Shown: positions 1 to 10,127 of the stretch, piece after piece
Layout of the letters: the number at the start of each line of letters is the position of its first letter
Numbering within the stretch: position 1 is the stretch's first letter
NCBI GenBank assembly: GCA_910592205.1
Contig: CAJVPJ010000772.1
Span: 1 to 16,944, forward strand
Origin: Paraglomus occultum
Lineage: Eukaryota; Glomeromycota; Glomeromycetes; Paraglomerales; Paraglomeraceae
Reading direction: 5' to 3'
DNA: 16,944 nt
Program-made: the position numbers and the translations under genes
Notes under the pieces: model-generated
Database searches by the model: none
What the model saw: only the letters and a program-made list of their open reading frames with translations
Told to the model about the DNA's origin: nothing

Positions 1-1026
1 TGGTATGATAAAGTGAGCATTAAAATTAACAAGTCCATAAGCTATGAACAAGCACCATTATTACTTTTCAAAACGTCATCAGCCACCCTGGTCAATTTTA
101 CAGCCACATCATAATCAGCCTCTCATTTATGAAATGTTCACTTTGTTTGGTTTTGTTGCAGCATGCCCCATTTAATAAAATTTAATACTATTACTATACC
201 ATGGTACTTTACAAGTATCTCGTGTAACAATCTGATCATGGGCTTCAATGGTACTATGCTAGGGGTGGTACTCCCGTAAAATACGGTAGTTCTATATTTT
301 CGTTTTTCCCGGACTCAAGTGCCCCGGGTATAATTCGGGTAGTATGTACGTAGTCAAACCCGATAAGATAAAGTCGACAGGCTGGAGGTAATAGTTTGAT
401 CTATAGAAGCTTAATTTCTATATTAATATGATATATTGCAACACCAACACAAATAATTACTATTGCGGTGGGAATATTGGGTTGTACTGGACTGTTTGTG
501 TGTTTAAATGACTTGACAGTCAATACTCGAACAGCGTTGTCCGTTAAAGTCTTTTTTGTAATTGATCGAGGTTTGTATTATCAGAGAATGAGTTCGATAT
601 ATTCTTGCGTTTATTCTTAATGGAGGATAGTTCCCGAATCAAAAGGTTAAGAAAGTTTAGTAACACATATTTTTTAATTAAAGAAGATATTATCGGAAGC
701 GTGAGAAATCTCTAATAGTTTTATCGGCATTATAATAAAATTTATATTATCGAGGAGTATTTTTAATACGAAAATTTGGGCGAGATTTTTATCTTGGGCG
801 ATTTGTCTTTATTTTATGGAGAATTATGTATTTAATTAGAAAGTAAATTAAACGTGTTTGTTTACAAAATGGATTCCAACCGAGCAAATTGAGCCAGTCC
901 ATGTTCTGTCAACAATAAATCTATCATGTATAGAATATGGAGCGTCGCTACATTATGTAGAAGACGAGGTCCCGTGATTTCTGCAGATCGATAAAATGTT
1001 CCTTTCAAACAACTCACAAACATAAA
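1..1026. other. AT-rich intergenic region left of the CCDC97 gene
   Basis: No convincing complete gene is visible on either strand. A GC-richer island lies at about 265-350 and contains a short inverted repeat (CCGTA 274-278, TACGG 282-286) and repeated CGGGTA-like words, which may be the relic of an interspersed repeat that I cannot name. The minus strand has a short open stretch at 42-122 with coding-like composition, listed in the findings. The last 100 bases before 1027 presumably hold the CCDC97 gene promoter and 5' UTR. I see no clear TATA box or other motif I can support. Confidence 0.5.
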
Positions 1027-2413
1027 ATGGATACTAATTCAAAATCAGCTTTGGTCGACTTTATAAATTCCAATTTATCTCAGATTCCCTTCAAAACTCT
1101 CCGCGAACATGAACAAGAGCCCTCTGATGAACACAAATTACATGCAATGAAAGAAATCCTGTATACAGATCCTGGTCTGTTCCTTTCAAAGTGGGGGAAA
1201 TATCTGCCAAATGAGCAATTGTCCAGGTTTGAAGTTCTTAGAGGTGGTTTACCCATCGTACTTTTGCATTGTATTGCGCGATATCGTGATCAAAGTTGAC
1301 TGTAAATTTCAATACGATAAAACGAAGATGATTATGAAGTTCAATGGCATCTAGAACAGTTTAAGAAAGAACGCACAGAGGGAACGGCTCCAATAGACAC
1401 ACAACAATCAAGTCGCCCATCTGAAAGGAAAGATAGGAAGGTTCTTAACAGAAGATATGTGTACCTGATCACCAGGCTCGACAACACGGCATATTTCAGT
1501 GACGAAGAAATGGAAATGAGAGATCCGTTGCTCTATGAAGAATATGTCGGAAAGTATATACCAGATGAAGAGAGGTATCGTCCGTTCACTGATGATACAA
1601 ATCTTGTGGATAGAATGTATTATGATATAGGTAAGTGAACGTGTAGGAAACAGCCTAAATCCAACACAATACAAGCATAACAGTAGGTATTGATGATTAC
1701 ATATTTGCTGATGTTATATATCATAACGCACTAACTCAGATAATGATTGATTCTCAACCCAATAATACCAAACAGACCAACACCACATTCGTGAAAGAAG
1801 AGAACTGGAGCAACGTATAATGGAAGAACAGACGGCAGAATCCGAAACATCGGATGAAGAAGATGTCCCAGCCACCCCTCCTATCAATGGAACCTATAAC
1901 AGTACTGCCATTCAGAATGGCCATCGGACGTATTCAATGGACGTCGATACAAGCAACAATAATGAAGCATCGCCAACGACTAACAGCGATCAATCAGCAG
2001 ACGTCGCTCAGGGAGATATACCCCAAATATCAGAAGAAGAAAAACGCGGACTCAGAGATCAGCTTGTTGATATTATGAGAGCGAAATTTCTCAGTGGAGA
2101 TGATGTAAGCCTGTTGATGATAACAAAATCGCGTGTAAATACCTCATCAATTTAACCGGTTTTTATTTGAAAATTTAATAGCCTGATTTTGATTATGATT
2201 CTGTTGATTATAACGAAGAGTATGATGATAATGAACAAGAGGATAATGACATTCAAGATGCATATTTTGATGAAGGTATGAGAGTATCCTTAAATTCGGT
2301 GATACTGTAGGTGTGTGATCTATCTTTTTATTACTATTAATATATCTTTGTCATCAGAGGAACCAAACGAAATGCAAGGAGAATCGTCAGGAACAGGAAT
2401 TCAAGACTTTTGA
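1027..2413 (+). CDS. CCDC97-domain (DUF2052) protein, five exons
   Basis: Spliced model: exons 1027-1243, 1328-1630, 1776-2104, 2182-2275 and 2358-2413 (999 nt, 332 aa). Phases agree at every junction. The N-terminal half carries the family block FLSKWGKYLPNEQLSRFEVL, then DDYEVQWHLEQF across the first junction. RNRRYVYL-like and DPLLYEEYVGKYIPDEER blocks follow, then an acidic region. The end reads PDFDYDSVDYNEEYDD...DAYFDEE, which matches the conserved CCDC97 C-terminus. The middle, about residues 175-270, is Ser/Thr/Asn/Glu-rich and probably disordered. From memory, the human homologue is a nuclear protein associated with SF3B/U2 snRNP; I infer the same here. Donors are GTAAGT, GTAAGC and GTATGA, plus a weak first donor (GTGGTT at 1244, or GTTTAC at 1247, both in frame). 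A CTAAC branch lies at 1731-1735. The gene converges on PIG-B, with 242 nt between stop codons. Confidence 0.87.
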
Positions 2414-2655
2414 TATGAACAACGAGAAAGACTAATACCAAAGATTACTTATATTGAATTTACGGGTATAATCTATGAATCAGCTACTATAAGTTATCTT
2501 CCGCTCTCCGGATGCACAACACGATGACATCTCCTCTACGTCTAGAGTCATCGTGAAAGTGTGAGTTGAAGAATCTGGCACACTACATGCAAATGTATAT
2601 TTAATGGTCAATGATAGTTAACAAAAAGATATCTCTCGAACATTAAACCAAATGT
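2414..2655. other. Tail-to-tail intergenic spacer (CCDC97 / PIG-B)
   Basis: This 242-nt spacer separates the stop codon of the plus-strand CCDC97 gene from the stop codon of the minus-strand PIG-B gene. Both 3' UTRs must fit here or overlap. No canonical AATAAA is evident in the plus orientation, and I see no additional gene. Confidence 0.6.
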
Positions 2656-4837
2656 TTAAACATTAGCATTATTAAATACCTCATGATAAGATGAATCCGT
2701 TAATAATGTTCCAATGTCAGACATGAGATTCTCAAACATGACTAAATGACTTGGCCATTTCCTTTTATTGCTGTCATGCACATGCATCATGTTATCGCGG
2801 GGCACCTTGTCGAATTCTCGTTGTAAGAAACCAACCGGGTCAGCATAAAACATATCGGATTCATCCATGTAATTGTCAAGCTCATTCTCGGGAACCCTGA
2901 CAATATTTAAAGTTCGTTAAGCAGGCAGGTTGAATGCATGTTCGTACATTGATACGGCATAATTATACAATGCCTATTACAAGAAACTTACTCGATTGGC
3001 GGTTCACAAGTCAAAAACCAGATAGGTACGTTGACGTGGAGATTACAGTATCCCGGAGTCGAGTGGCACGGCATCAAGAAGCCGATTTCAGAAACTCTCC
3101 CATTTTGTGCTTCCTTTCTCAAATAACTCATAACGTCTACCACTCCCCTTTGATGGATCAACGACATGTAGATGCCGACGGGTAAGTTAGTTACGACCAA
3201 TAGCACTAATAGTAATTTCGATATTCGAACTCTCGACGATAGGTATTGAGTGATGCCAAAGGATGTGAACATGATGAAAATGGGAAGGAGCGGTTGGATG
3301 AATCGGAATTCCTTGTGCGAGAGAAGACTGTAACCAGATATCACCCAGACGAGTAGAAAGAAAAGTGTGCGCAGTGCATTGTGTTTTGCAGACGGCCCCA
3401 TTTTATCGCCAACATCCTGCGCTTTGTCCAATTTTGTATATTTTTGATAATGCCGTATTGTACGCGCGATCCCAAGAATCGTGAACGGGAGCATACTCGT
3501 CATCAGTACCGGAATCCCCGCAACGATATACCAATACCATGGGTGGGTGCCGTAGAAAAGGGAAACGTTCTTGTAGACGTTGAAGTGAACGAATTTGTAT
3601 GGCGCGAAGATTAGGGTTCCGTAGAAAATATAGTCTAGCGAAACCATTATGCCAAATGCCAAAATCCTGCTCGAATAAAGATTGTAGAGACAGCAACAAG
3701 TTGTTATAAAGAGTTACTGTTAATGAACTTGTACAGCGCATTCATCTTACATTATGATGGACGTATTGATTATTATGGACATTGAATGAATGCGCGTATT
3801 TAATAAAAGATAAACTCCAAGAAATATCCAAATTATCGCGTTGGTTGGCCTGAGAATACACGATAATGCTGCTAAACATAGTGACATTCGCATGTTTCTA
3901 AATGAACGGGAAACAATGTCAGTCATTTTTTGCCATTAATTAAACCGCGTACCATCTCTGTCAACACATACTTTACCCGTACACTCCACTGTCCTTCACC
4001 AATCGAAGGCCATGGCCAATAATACAAAGCGACTGTTGTAAGTACAGTTTCCATGCTGTTGGATAGAATTCGTACTGAGCTCATAAAATTGAACCATGAT
4101 ATCAATGAGCACAGTAGCTGTTAGAAAAGCAAAGTAACGTGATAGCGGTAGACGGCTAAGGATGAATATCAATAATCGAGTAACAGTTGCAGTATTTGAA
4201 TTTAATGATCCAAAGAAAAGAATACAGCCCATCTCGCAGTGTCAACGGAATAAAAAAGGGAGGCTAAACGACAAGTGTATATATCTCCAATTGCCGCAAT
4301 TATGCCTTGTAGTATCCTCGGAGCATAGATCTTTAATGTAGCGAAATCTTAAGTAGCTGATTCAAAGCATAAATCCATTTTCCCCTTCCGCGATATACGT
4401 ACAAACAACTGTCCATCATCAAGCCTCAGCAATTCCAGTATTTTATATAAAATTCCAAATATCATTGGATGTGCAATGCTTCTTATTCCCTCTCTCCATT
4501 CCCATGTCAAGAATCCATACGTGTTAGATATAATTAAATTAAAGATAATTGAGATGTAGAAAAACAGTTCAAGAGGTATTCGGCCTTTCTCACAGGCATC
4601 ACATCACGCTTCTATCATCGTTAACTATCGAATAATTAGAAAAGGATATCCGAATATGACTCGATGCGCAACTTCGAGTGATTGCCAGTATTCATCTGGA
4701 ACGTAATACGTCTGCGTAATAAATGCGTTAATGATACGATACACCAGAATAAACGTAATAAGGTGATTACTGAGGAATGTTGATTGTAATAGCTTGGAGG
4801 ACTGAGTGGATGACTGAGTATCCGATTTGGTGGACAT
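2656..4837 (-). CDS. GPI10: GPI mannosyltransferase 3 (PIG-B/Gpi10, GT22 family), seven exons
   Basis: Transfers the third mannose from dolichol-P-mannose to the GPI-anchor precursor on the ER lumenal side. Exons in transcript order: 4837-4650, 4520-4403, 4330-4226, 4117-3972, 3897-3751, 3666-2992, 2896-2656 (1620 nt, 539 aa, close to the family's usual 550-620). The N-terminus has a membrane segment followed by VPDEYWQSLEVAHR (residues 46-59), the lumenal loop with the probable catalytic acidic residues. Then come GYGFLTWEW, LSNSMETVLTTVALYYWPW, LRPTNAIIW, FYGTHPWYWY (about 272-281) and the GT22 hallmark HKEFRF (352-357). The C-terminus has MPCHSTPGYC, FLTCEPP, DMFYADPVGFL and WPSHLVMFE. The protein is strongly hydrophobic and multi-pass. 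Intron 1 is AT-AC (separate entry) and intron 3 has a GTATTC donor; the rest are ordinary GT-AG of 72-95 nt. All seven exons keep phase and no inactivating change is seen. Assignment to PIG-B rather than other GT22 members rests on the SNSMETVL and C-terminal blocks. Confidence 0.92.
4521..4649 (-). other. U12-type AT-AC intron (intron 1 of GPI10)
   Basis: On the minus strand this 129-nt intron begins ATATCCTTTT (4649 down to 4640), a full match to the minor-spliceosome AT-AC donor consensus, and ends ...TCTAACAC with a terminal AC (4522-4521). A branch candidate ATCTTTAAT (4546-4538) matches 7 of 9 positions of TTCCTTAAY, with the branch A about 18 nt from the intron end. Removing it joins ...VIFG to YGFLTWEW in phase 2, exactly as the PIG-B family requires. 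No AG occurs between the branch region and the start of the conserved exon 2 sequence, so a conventional GT-AG solution would delete conserved residues. Confidence 0.88.
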
Positions 4838-5545
4838 TTAGAGTTCTGCAACATTGTTTCGTCTATTTGAGCAGTGATCAAAAGATAATTGGCCAGAGTT
4901 TGTGTCGATCCACAAAATATCGAACTACTACTAAATCCAAGATAGTTTCAAAAAAACTGCACCGTAGAACGACAGTAGAGTGTGCGGATCATATTATTAA
5001 AGTTTGAAAAATGCTCAGCGTTATGACAATGTGTTGAGGATTTTCTTTGAAAAATTGAATGGTTTGCAAAAACATCAGCAGTTTGTGTTTTTTTTGAAGC
5101 AGCTAATCCAGGAATTGTCAACGTTTAAATGGTTGCAAATTGTGCTTTACTGAATTTTATTTGTTAAAATTAGAAAAGCAAGTGTTATTGAAACTGCCAA
5201 AGAAATTAAATCTAATACTACTACCCCGCATTTGTATTACAAAAGACAAAAATATCTCTATCATATCTCCCTATGTCGATAGGCGAATTGTCCACAGCGA
5301 ATTATTTATTGGGGAGTAAAATTATCTAAATTTCTACTTTCATAAAAATAAGACATCGTGTGGCAAATAGATTAATTTACGAGAAGTTCCAAACGTAAAA
5401 AGCCGCTGAATTAAGCCAGCAGCGGAAACGAGAATTACCTTAAGGACATAGATTTAATAATCAGCAACACCAATGGAAGGAAGAATCCTGTGTAGTGAAA
5501 AGTCGTCCCTATTCGGTCACTAAACTGTCATTATACAGTCGCACC

Positions 5546-5603
5546 TCCGTAAGTGCACGCTCTCGGGACTGTGTGCATTTAGGGAGGGGTGTGCACTTAT
5601 GGA
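5546..5603. repeat. Imperfect inverted repeat / hairpin
   Basis: TCCGTAAGTGCAC (5546-5558) pairs with GTGCACTTATGGA (5591-5603), 12 of 13 positions plus a G-T-compatible mismatch, around a 32-nt loop. It lies far from any gene I can call. It could be a transposon-end relic or chance; no terminator-like T run follows it. Confidence 0.4.
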
Positions 5604-6513
5604 ACAACAAATAAGAAAATATGTTTCCTGGACTGACTGGTTTCCCACAAGTTAATTTCTTCGTGTCTCTGATATTCGGGAAATAGTATTTTAACTCTAA
5701 GTTTTCATTGTTTTTCGACACATCCAGTTCGTGTTTTTTTTAATAATACATGCATAATTACAGAGGTTTTACTTTTAGATTAGAGTTTGCAAAGCCTCTC
5801 CTGGACGATATGCGAGTCAATTTACGCGTCACTACTCATAATGACATGCGCCAATTCAGTCATTAACTTATTTTAGTATTAAAATTGTAAGTGATGTTGT
5901 TATTGTGACGCAGATATAGTTAACCATAACCATTGCTAATTTATACAAATATAATTACAATTTACTCGCGGAATTGAAACTCGATGTAATGGTAAAGAGT
6001 ATTTTAGTTCGATAATGTACAAGCCAAAAATTAATTGTGCAGACACAGAATAATATTTCTCCAAATAGGATATAATGACTAATTAAGTATGTGAGCCGTT
6101 AAAAGAAAATGCATAAACTAAGAGAAACTCGAAAAAAAACTGTATACTACTCTTGCACATTAATAATTTTGTTATCCAAATACGAATGGCTGATCGACGG
6201 GTGAAGTTGCTTATACTTGCAGCGGTAAGAAAATATTCACTGAATGAGTTCAATAATTGAGTTTATGTTTGCTATATTTTCGCTCCGTTTAGTCTTTTGC
6301 TCATGTAATTCTATCAATTATTTTTGCTTTGTCTAACTTACACTTCAAAGCTGTTATAATTATTTTATAAAAATTAAAGATTGTCCATATAACATAGTAA
6401 TAGTCAAATTGAATATGGATGTCTGTCTGAGTAAAACATAAAAATAGTAATAAAATTCTAACCTCAAATAATATCAGACAATCTGATTATGATGCCAGTT
6501 TTTGAATATGTTC

Positions 6514-6568
6514 ACTACCCATGAGACTTTAAGTAAACGCGACTACCACGAGACTTTAAGTAAACGCA
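6514..6568. repeat. 28-bp direct tandem duplication
   Basis: Two adjacent copies, about 6514-6541 and 6542-6568, share the core GAGACTTTAAGTAAACGC and the lead-in ACTACC. They differ by a one-base indel and one or two substitutions. Such a pair in intergenic DNA is most simply a local slippage duplication. A repeated regulatory site is possible but unsupported. Confidence 0.7.
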
Positions 6569-6749
6569 AATTCCCAAGGAGCTGTTCCAGACAGATTCCA
6601 CATTTTATGCCTCTCAAAATAACAAAGTCTGGATTTCGAAAATGCCATTGACTATCAAACAAATTTTTATCGCGCGTGACTTATTGTGTCACTCATGTCT
6701 GTGTTATTGTTATTATGCATATGACCGCCTAATATAATAACAATTTGAC

Positions 6750-6987
6750 ATGATTAACGTTCTAGCATTGTCAATTTTTGCTATCGTGAGTAGTCTAAAA
6801 ACTTATTTTAATGTTTGACCCAAGGCTACTGTTTTGATGCTTCGATGGCTATATACTATTACTATAGGATCTGGTATTGATTTCTTCGTATGGTTGCAAC
6901 AATGTGTTTGCTAATAGTGTCCCAACCCTTATTACTATTACGGAATGCTCACATTTTATTCGATTCGTTGGTTGCCGGTCAACTTGA
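6750..6987 (+). CDS. Speculative two-exon small secreted peptide
   Basis: Not recognised. A 12-codon exon (6750-6785) encodes MINVLALSIFAI, a hydrophobic signal-peptide-like start, and stops exactly at a GTGAGT donor. After an 82-nt intron ending in CTATAG, a 39-codon open exon (6868-6987) continues in phase and ends in TGA, giving a 51-aa product with cysteines at three positions in the second exon. The intron length is typical of this window. Short open frames with chance splice sites are common in AT-rich DNA, so this is only a candidate. The location, in a gene-free region between two divergent genes, neither helps nor hurts. Confidence 0.15.
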
Positions 6988-7763
6988 AGCTTAACTAAAT
7001 ATTCTTTTGACGATACGAAAGTTTTTGTCTTTATTAATTATCGAACCAAAGTCCACGCAGTAATGATCGACGATATCATGCTTACCGATCCCTTATATTT
7101 AAGCTACCCTTAAGGAAGTTTGAGCGACATTAACACCGTATACTCGGCGGTTGCCGGTATTTTATCGAAACACAAACCAAACAAATTCAACCCTACAACC
7201 CCAACCAAGATAACATTGTTGCCGAAAAATATATCACCAAGTCACACAGGGATGTTTGAGAGCGACTAACGCGATTGACAATAGATAAAAGTCCAAGCTT
7301 AATAATGACTATATTAATAGAACTTGTAGGATAATGACCTACTTTATAATGTTTGTGAAAGATGAGTTTTTGATTTTGACAGACGATTAATTAAAAGACC
7401 GAATAATCATATTTCCGTGGCAAGTAATTTTAATAATGACGTAATATCTAGAGTATGCGTGATTATCTTGATATGCCCCACCCCCAACATATGCTCGATT
7501 GCAATCGACCGACACTAAAAGAAATGAGATGCTTGAGAAACTGTGGTACTACTGTGATGGTTGATATTTTAGGCCCCCTGCAGTTCACACGTGGTTGATT
7601 TGGTAACTGTTCTGAGCTAACCGACTAAATGTCACCATAATATGCCATTTATTGATCGTGACGATAATGTAAAAGAAAATGTATATAAATTAAACGTCAT
7701 TTTCGTCAAACTTCCCCCCCCTCCTTTTCCTCTCCCATCGTCAACTAAATCGTCTATCAGAAA

Positions 7764-9846
7764 ATGGCTAAATCGTATCCAGAGAACGTTGGTATCGTTG
7801 CCATTGAGATTTATTTCCCCAAGAGAGTAAGTTTTCATCGAAACAAGATATTTAATGAATCAAGGGAATTGGGAAAGCTTTCAATGATTTGCGATGCCCA
7901 AAGATGGATTGATGACGGAGAATAAATTAACAGTATTCTTTATCCGAAATCGACTATTACCATCGACTGTAATTGAATATGCATCGGTTTAGTACGTCGA
8001 CCAGGCTGAATACGAGCAATTTAATGGAGTATCTGCTGGAAGGTACACTGTTGGATTAGGAACGAAGAAGATGGGTTATTGTGATGACCGCGAAGGTAAG
8101 TGTTTGTAAAGCATTCCCATGTTCGACTGATTGCGTATTGTTGAGCTAAACTTGTTTTTGTCTTTAGATGTCAATTCAATTGCGTTAACAAGTAAGACCA
8201 CGATAACGATAATGGATTTAATGAACTTGAAATACGTTCAATTACCTGCTACGCATGCTTATATTTTACCTGCCCAATGTAAATTCGCGCGACAGCCGTC
8301 CAGAATCTAATGGAAAAATACAAGATATCATACAAAGACATTGGTCGTCTCGAAGTAGGAACAGAAACAATTCGTGTGTATCATCTTTATCCTCGAAATA
8401 ATGTTTTTTCCTTTTGTTCAGCCAAACGCCAGCAGTCTTTAATCCTCATAACCTTTTCTTTTCTTTTCTTGCCAAACTTATCCTAAAATAGTCGATAAAT
8501 CAAAATCGGTAAAAACTGTCTTGATGACCTTGTTTGCTGATTCTGGCAATACTGACGTTGAAGGCATCGATACAATGAACGCTTGCTATGGCGGAACAAA
8601 CGCACTTTTTAATGCCGTTAACTGGATTGAATCGTCTTCATGGGATGGTCGGTATGCTCTTGTCGTCGCTGGCGATATCGCAGTCTACGCCAGTGGTCCC
8701 GCTCGTCCGACTGGCGGGGCAGGATGCGTGGCCATGCTGGTAGGAAAGGATGCGCCAATCGTGTTCGAGTCCGGATTGAGAGCATCCCATATGGAGCACG
8801 TGTACGATTTTTGTAAGTTTTTAAAGGCCTGAGAAATACGTACGATATCGGTAGAATTTTCGCATCAAATATTGACGTGATATTGTTTTTTAGATAAGCC
8901 TGATTCAAAGTCAGAGTATCCTACAGTCGACGGACATTTGAGCAACACGTGTTATTTAAGAGCATTAGACAAATGCTATACACGTTATCTTGAGAGACTG
9001 GAAGCTAAGGCATGTATATCGACGAATCAACTCTTAAATTAAACTGCAATGATAAAAAAAAATCAATGACCGCACAATAACCCCCGCAAACCCGCTGCAA
9101 CTTTTCCTCTCGTTTCTTCTAGCACCCAAATAACCCCCCACCAACAGTAGACGACTTTGCCTACATTTTATTTCACTCACCTTATTGCAAACTAGTGCAG
9201 AAATCTTTTGCCAGGCTTTTCTACAACGATTTCCGTCGCAATCCTGATAACCCAGACTATTCTTCTCTCAAAAATTTTACTTATGAGGAATCACTGACAT
9301 CGAAAGACTTGGAGAAATCATTGCTTGCTCTGTCAAAAGCGGATTTTCTAAAGAAGGTGTCGCCATCACTGGATGTGTCGTCGCAAGTTGGAAACATGTA
9401 CTGTGCTTCATTATATGGGTGTCTAGTCTCACTCGTATCCAACATACCCAGTGACGATTTGGTACGTCGTTATGTGAGAATATCGAATGTACCGTCGCTA
9501 TTCAAAAGACACTCACCGATCACGCCTCCCATCTTTATAGCTTAACAAACGTATTGGCATGTTCTCTTACGGTTCCGGCCTGGCTTCTACCTTCTTTTCT
9601 GTCCGCATAACGTCTTCGGTTACCAATATCGCCAATAATCTTAATCTTCATTCGCGTCTCCAATCCCGCATTCAATTGCCTCCGGCGAAATTTGAAGAAA
9701 TCATGAGTCTTCGTGAAGGATCATACGGAAATAATGGTTTCGTGCCGGTCGGAGATGGCAGTGCAATCAGTGACGTGTTGTTCGAGGGAACGTATTACTT
9801 GGCCAACGTCGACGATAAATGGAGGAGGGAGTATAAGAGATTGTGA
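7764..9846 (+). CDS. Hydroxymethylglutaryl-CoA synthase, eight exons
   Basis: Condenses acetyl-CoA with acetoacetyl-CoA to HMG-CoA, the committed entry to the mevalonate pathway (ergosterol, dolichol). Exons: 7764-7826, 7993-8095, 8168-8191, 8296-8373, 8492-8812, 8894-9009, 9123-9461, 9541-9846 (1350 nt, 449 aa). The start [19 protein letters not shown] aligns with the usual N-terminus and there is no targeting extension, so it is probably cytosolic. Catalytic residues are in place: Glu83 in GRLEVGTET, nucleophile Cys121 in [12 protein letters not shown], and His253 in [58 protein letters not shown] and the C-terminal VDDKWRREY are all family blocks. At 449 aa it is somewhat shorter than yeast (about 490) but lacks no core motif. 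Exon 3 is a 24-nt microexon. Intron 6 is best read as GC-AG; an alternative GTATAT...CAG pair (9014-9147) is also in frame but removes seven residues. Confidence 0.93.
9010..9122 (+). other. Probable GC-AG intron in HMG-CoA synthase
   Basis: The donor reads AAG/GCATGT and the acceptor lies after a pyrimidine-rich run ending TTCTAG. This choice joins ...RLEAK to [21 protein letters not shown] in phase 0 and gives a linker length close to that of human HMGCS1. The competing GT-AG choice (9014-9147) gives ...EAKALDDF, also in frame. RNA reads would decide. Confidence 0.5.
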
Positions 9847-10127
9847 TAGATTAATTAGGTTTTGGTTTTTTGTCACAAATTTTCGTAGCTTGTGACGAAC
9901 GGAACGTTTATTTATTAAGATAATCGTGTGTTATGTAATTGTATCAATTTCTTTCTAGAATTGATCCCCCAAGTCACTAATTCTGATTAGTACTCTCACA
10001 TTTGTTTACTATTTTATTGCGCTCTCCGTTATATTACTCTTTGACTCTATTTATTGAGTTTCTAATTCCTAATAATCCTTGACTTTTTGGAAAAAGAAAA
10101 TTATAAACTACCCCAATTCTTTCATAA
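9847..10127. other. Tail-to-tail spacer between HMGS and amidohydrolase
   Basis: A 281-nt AT-rich spacer lies between two convergent stop codons. It should hold both 3' UTRs. No extra gene is visible. Confidence 0.6.

Larger units (their letters stand above)
4838..7763. other. Long AT-rich intergenic region between divergent GPI10 and HMGS
   Basis: This 2.9-kb stretch separates two divergently transcribed genes. It must contain the promoter of GPI10 next to 4838 and that of HMG-CoA synthase near 7763. Close to the HMGS start is a pyrimidine-rich block (about 7711-7738, with a run of C), a common feature of fungal promoters, and a C-rich patch at about 7475-7487. Elsewhere I see a 28-bp tandem duplication (6514-6568), an imperfect hairpin (5546-5603) and possible tiny two-exon genes at 6186 and 6750. 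There is no long open frame with recognisable homology. The short minus-strand open frame at 5509-5721 resembles nothing I know. Confidence 0.5.

Noticed and set aside
3403-3741. 112-codon minus-strand open frame without ATG
   Set aside because: It is the wrong frame of GPI10 exon 6 plus intron 5; the conserved HKEFRF and FYGTHPW motifs are in the other frame.
5403-5425. Short inverted repeat CCGCTG...CAGCGG
   Set aside because: The six-base stem is too short to mean anything in a 17-kb window.
5509-5721. 70-codon minus-strand open frame
   Set aside because: It spans the hairpin at 5546-5603, resembles no family, and its length is expected by chance.
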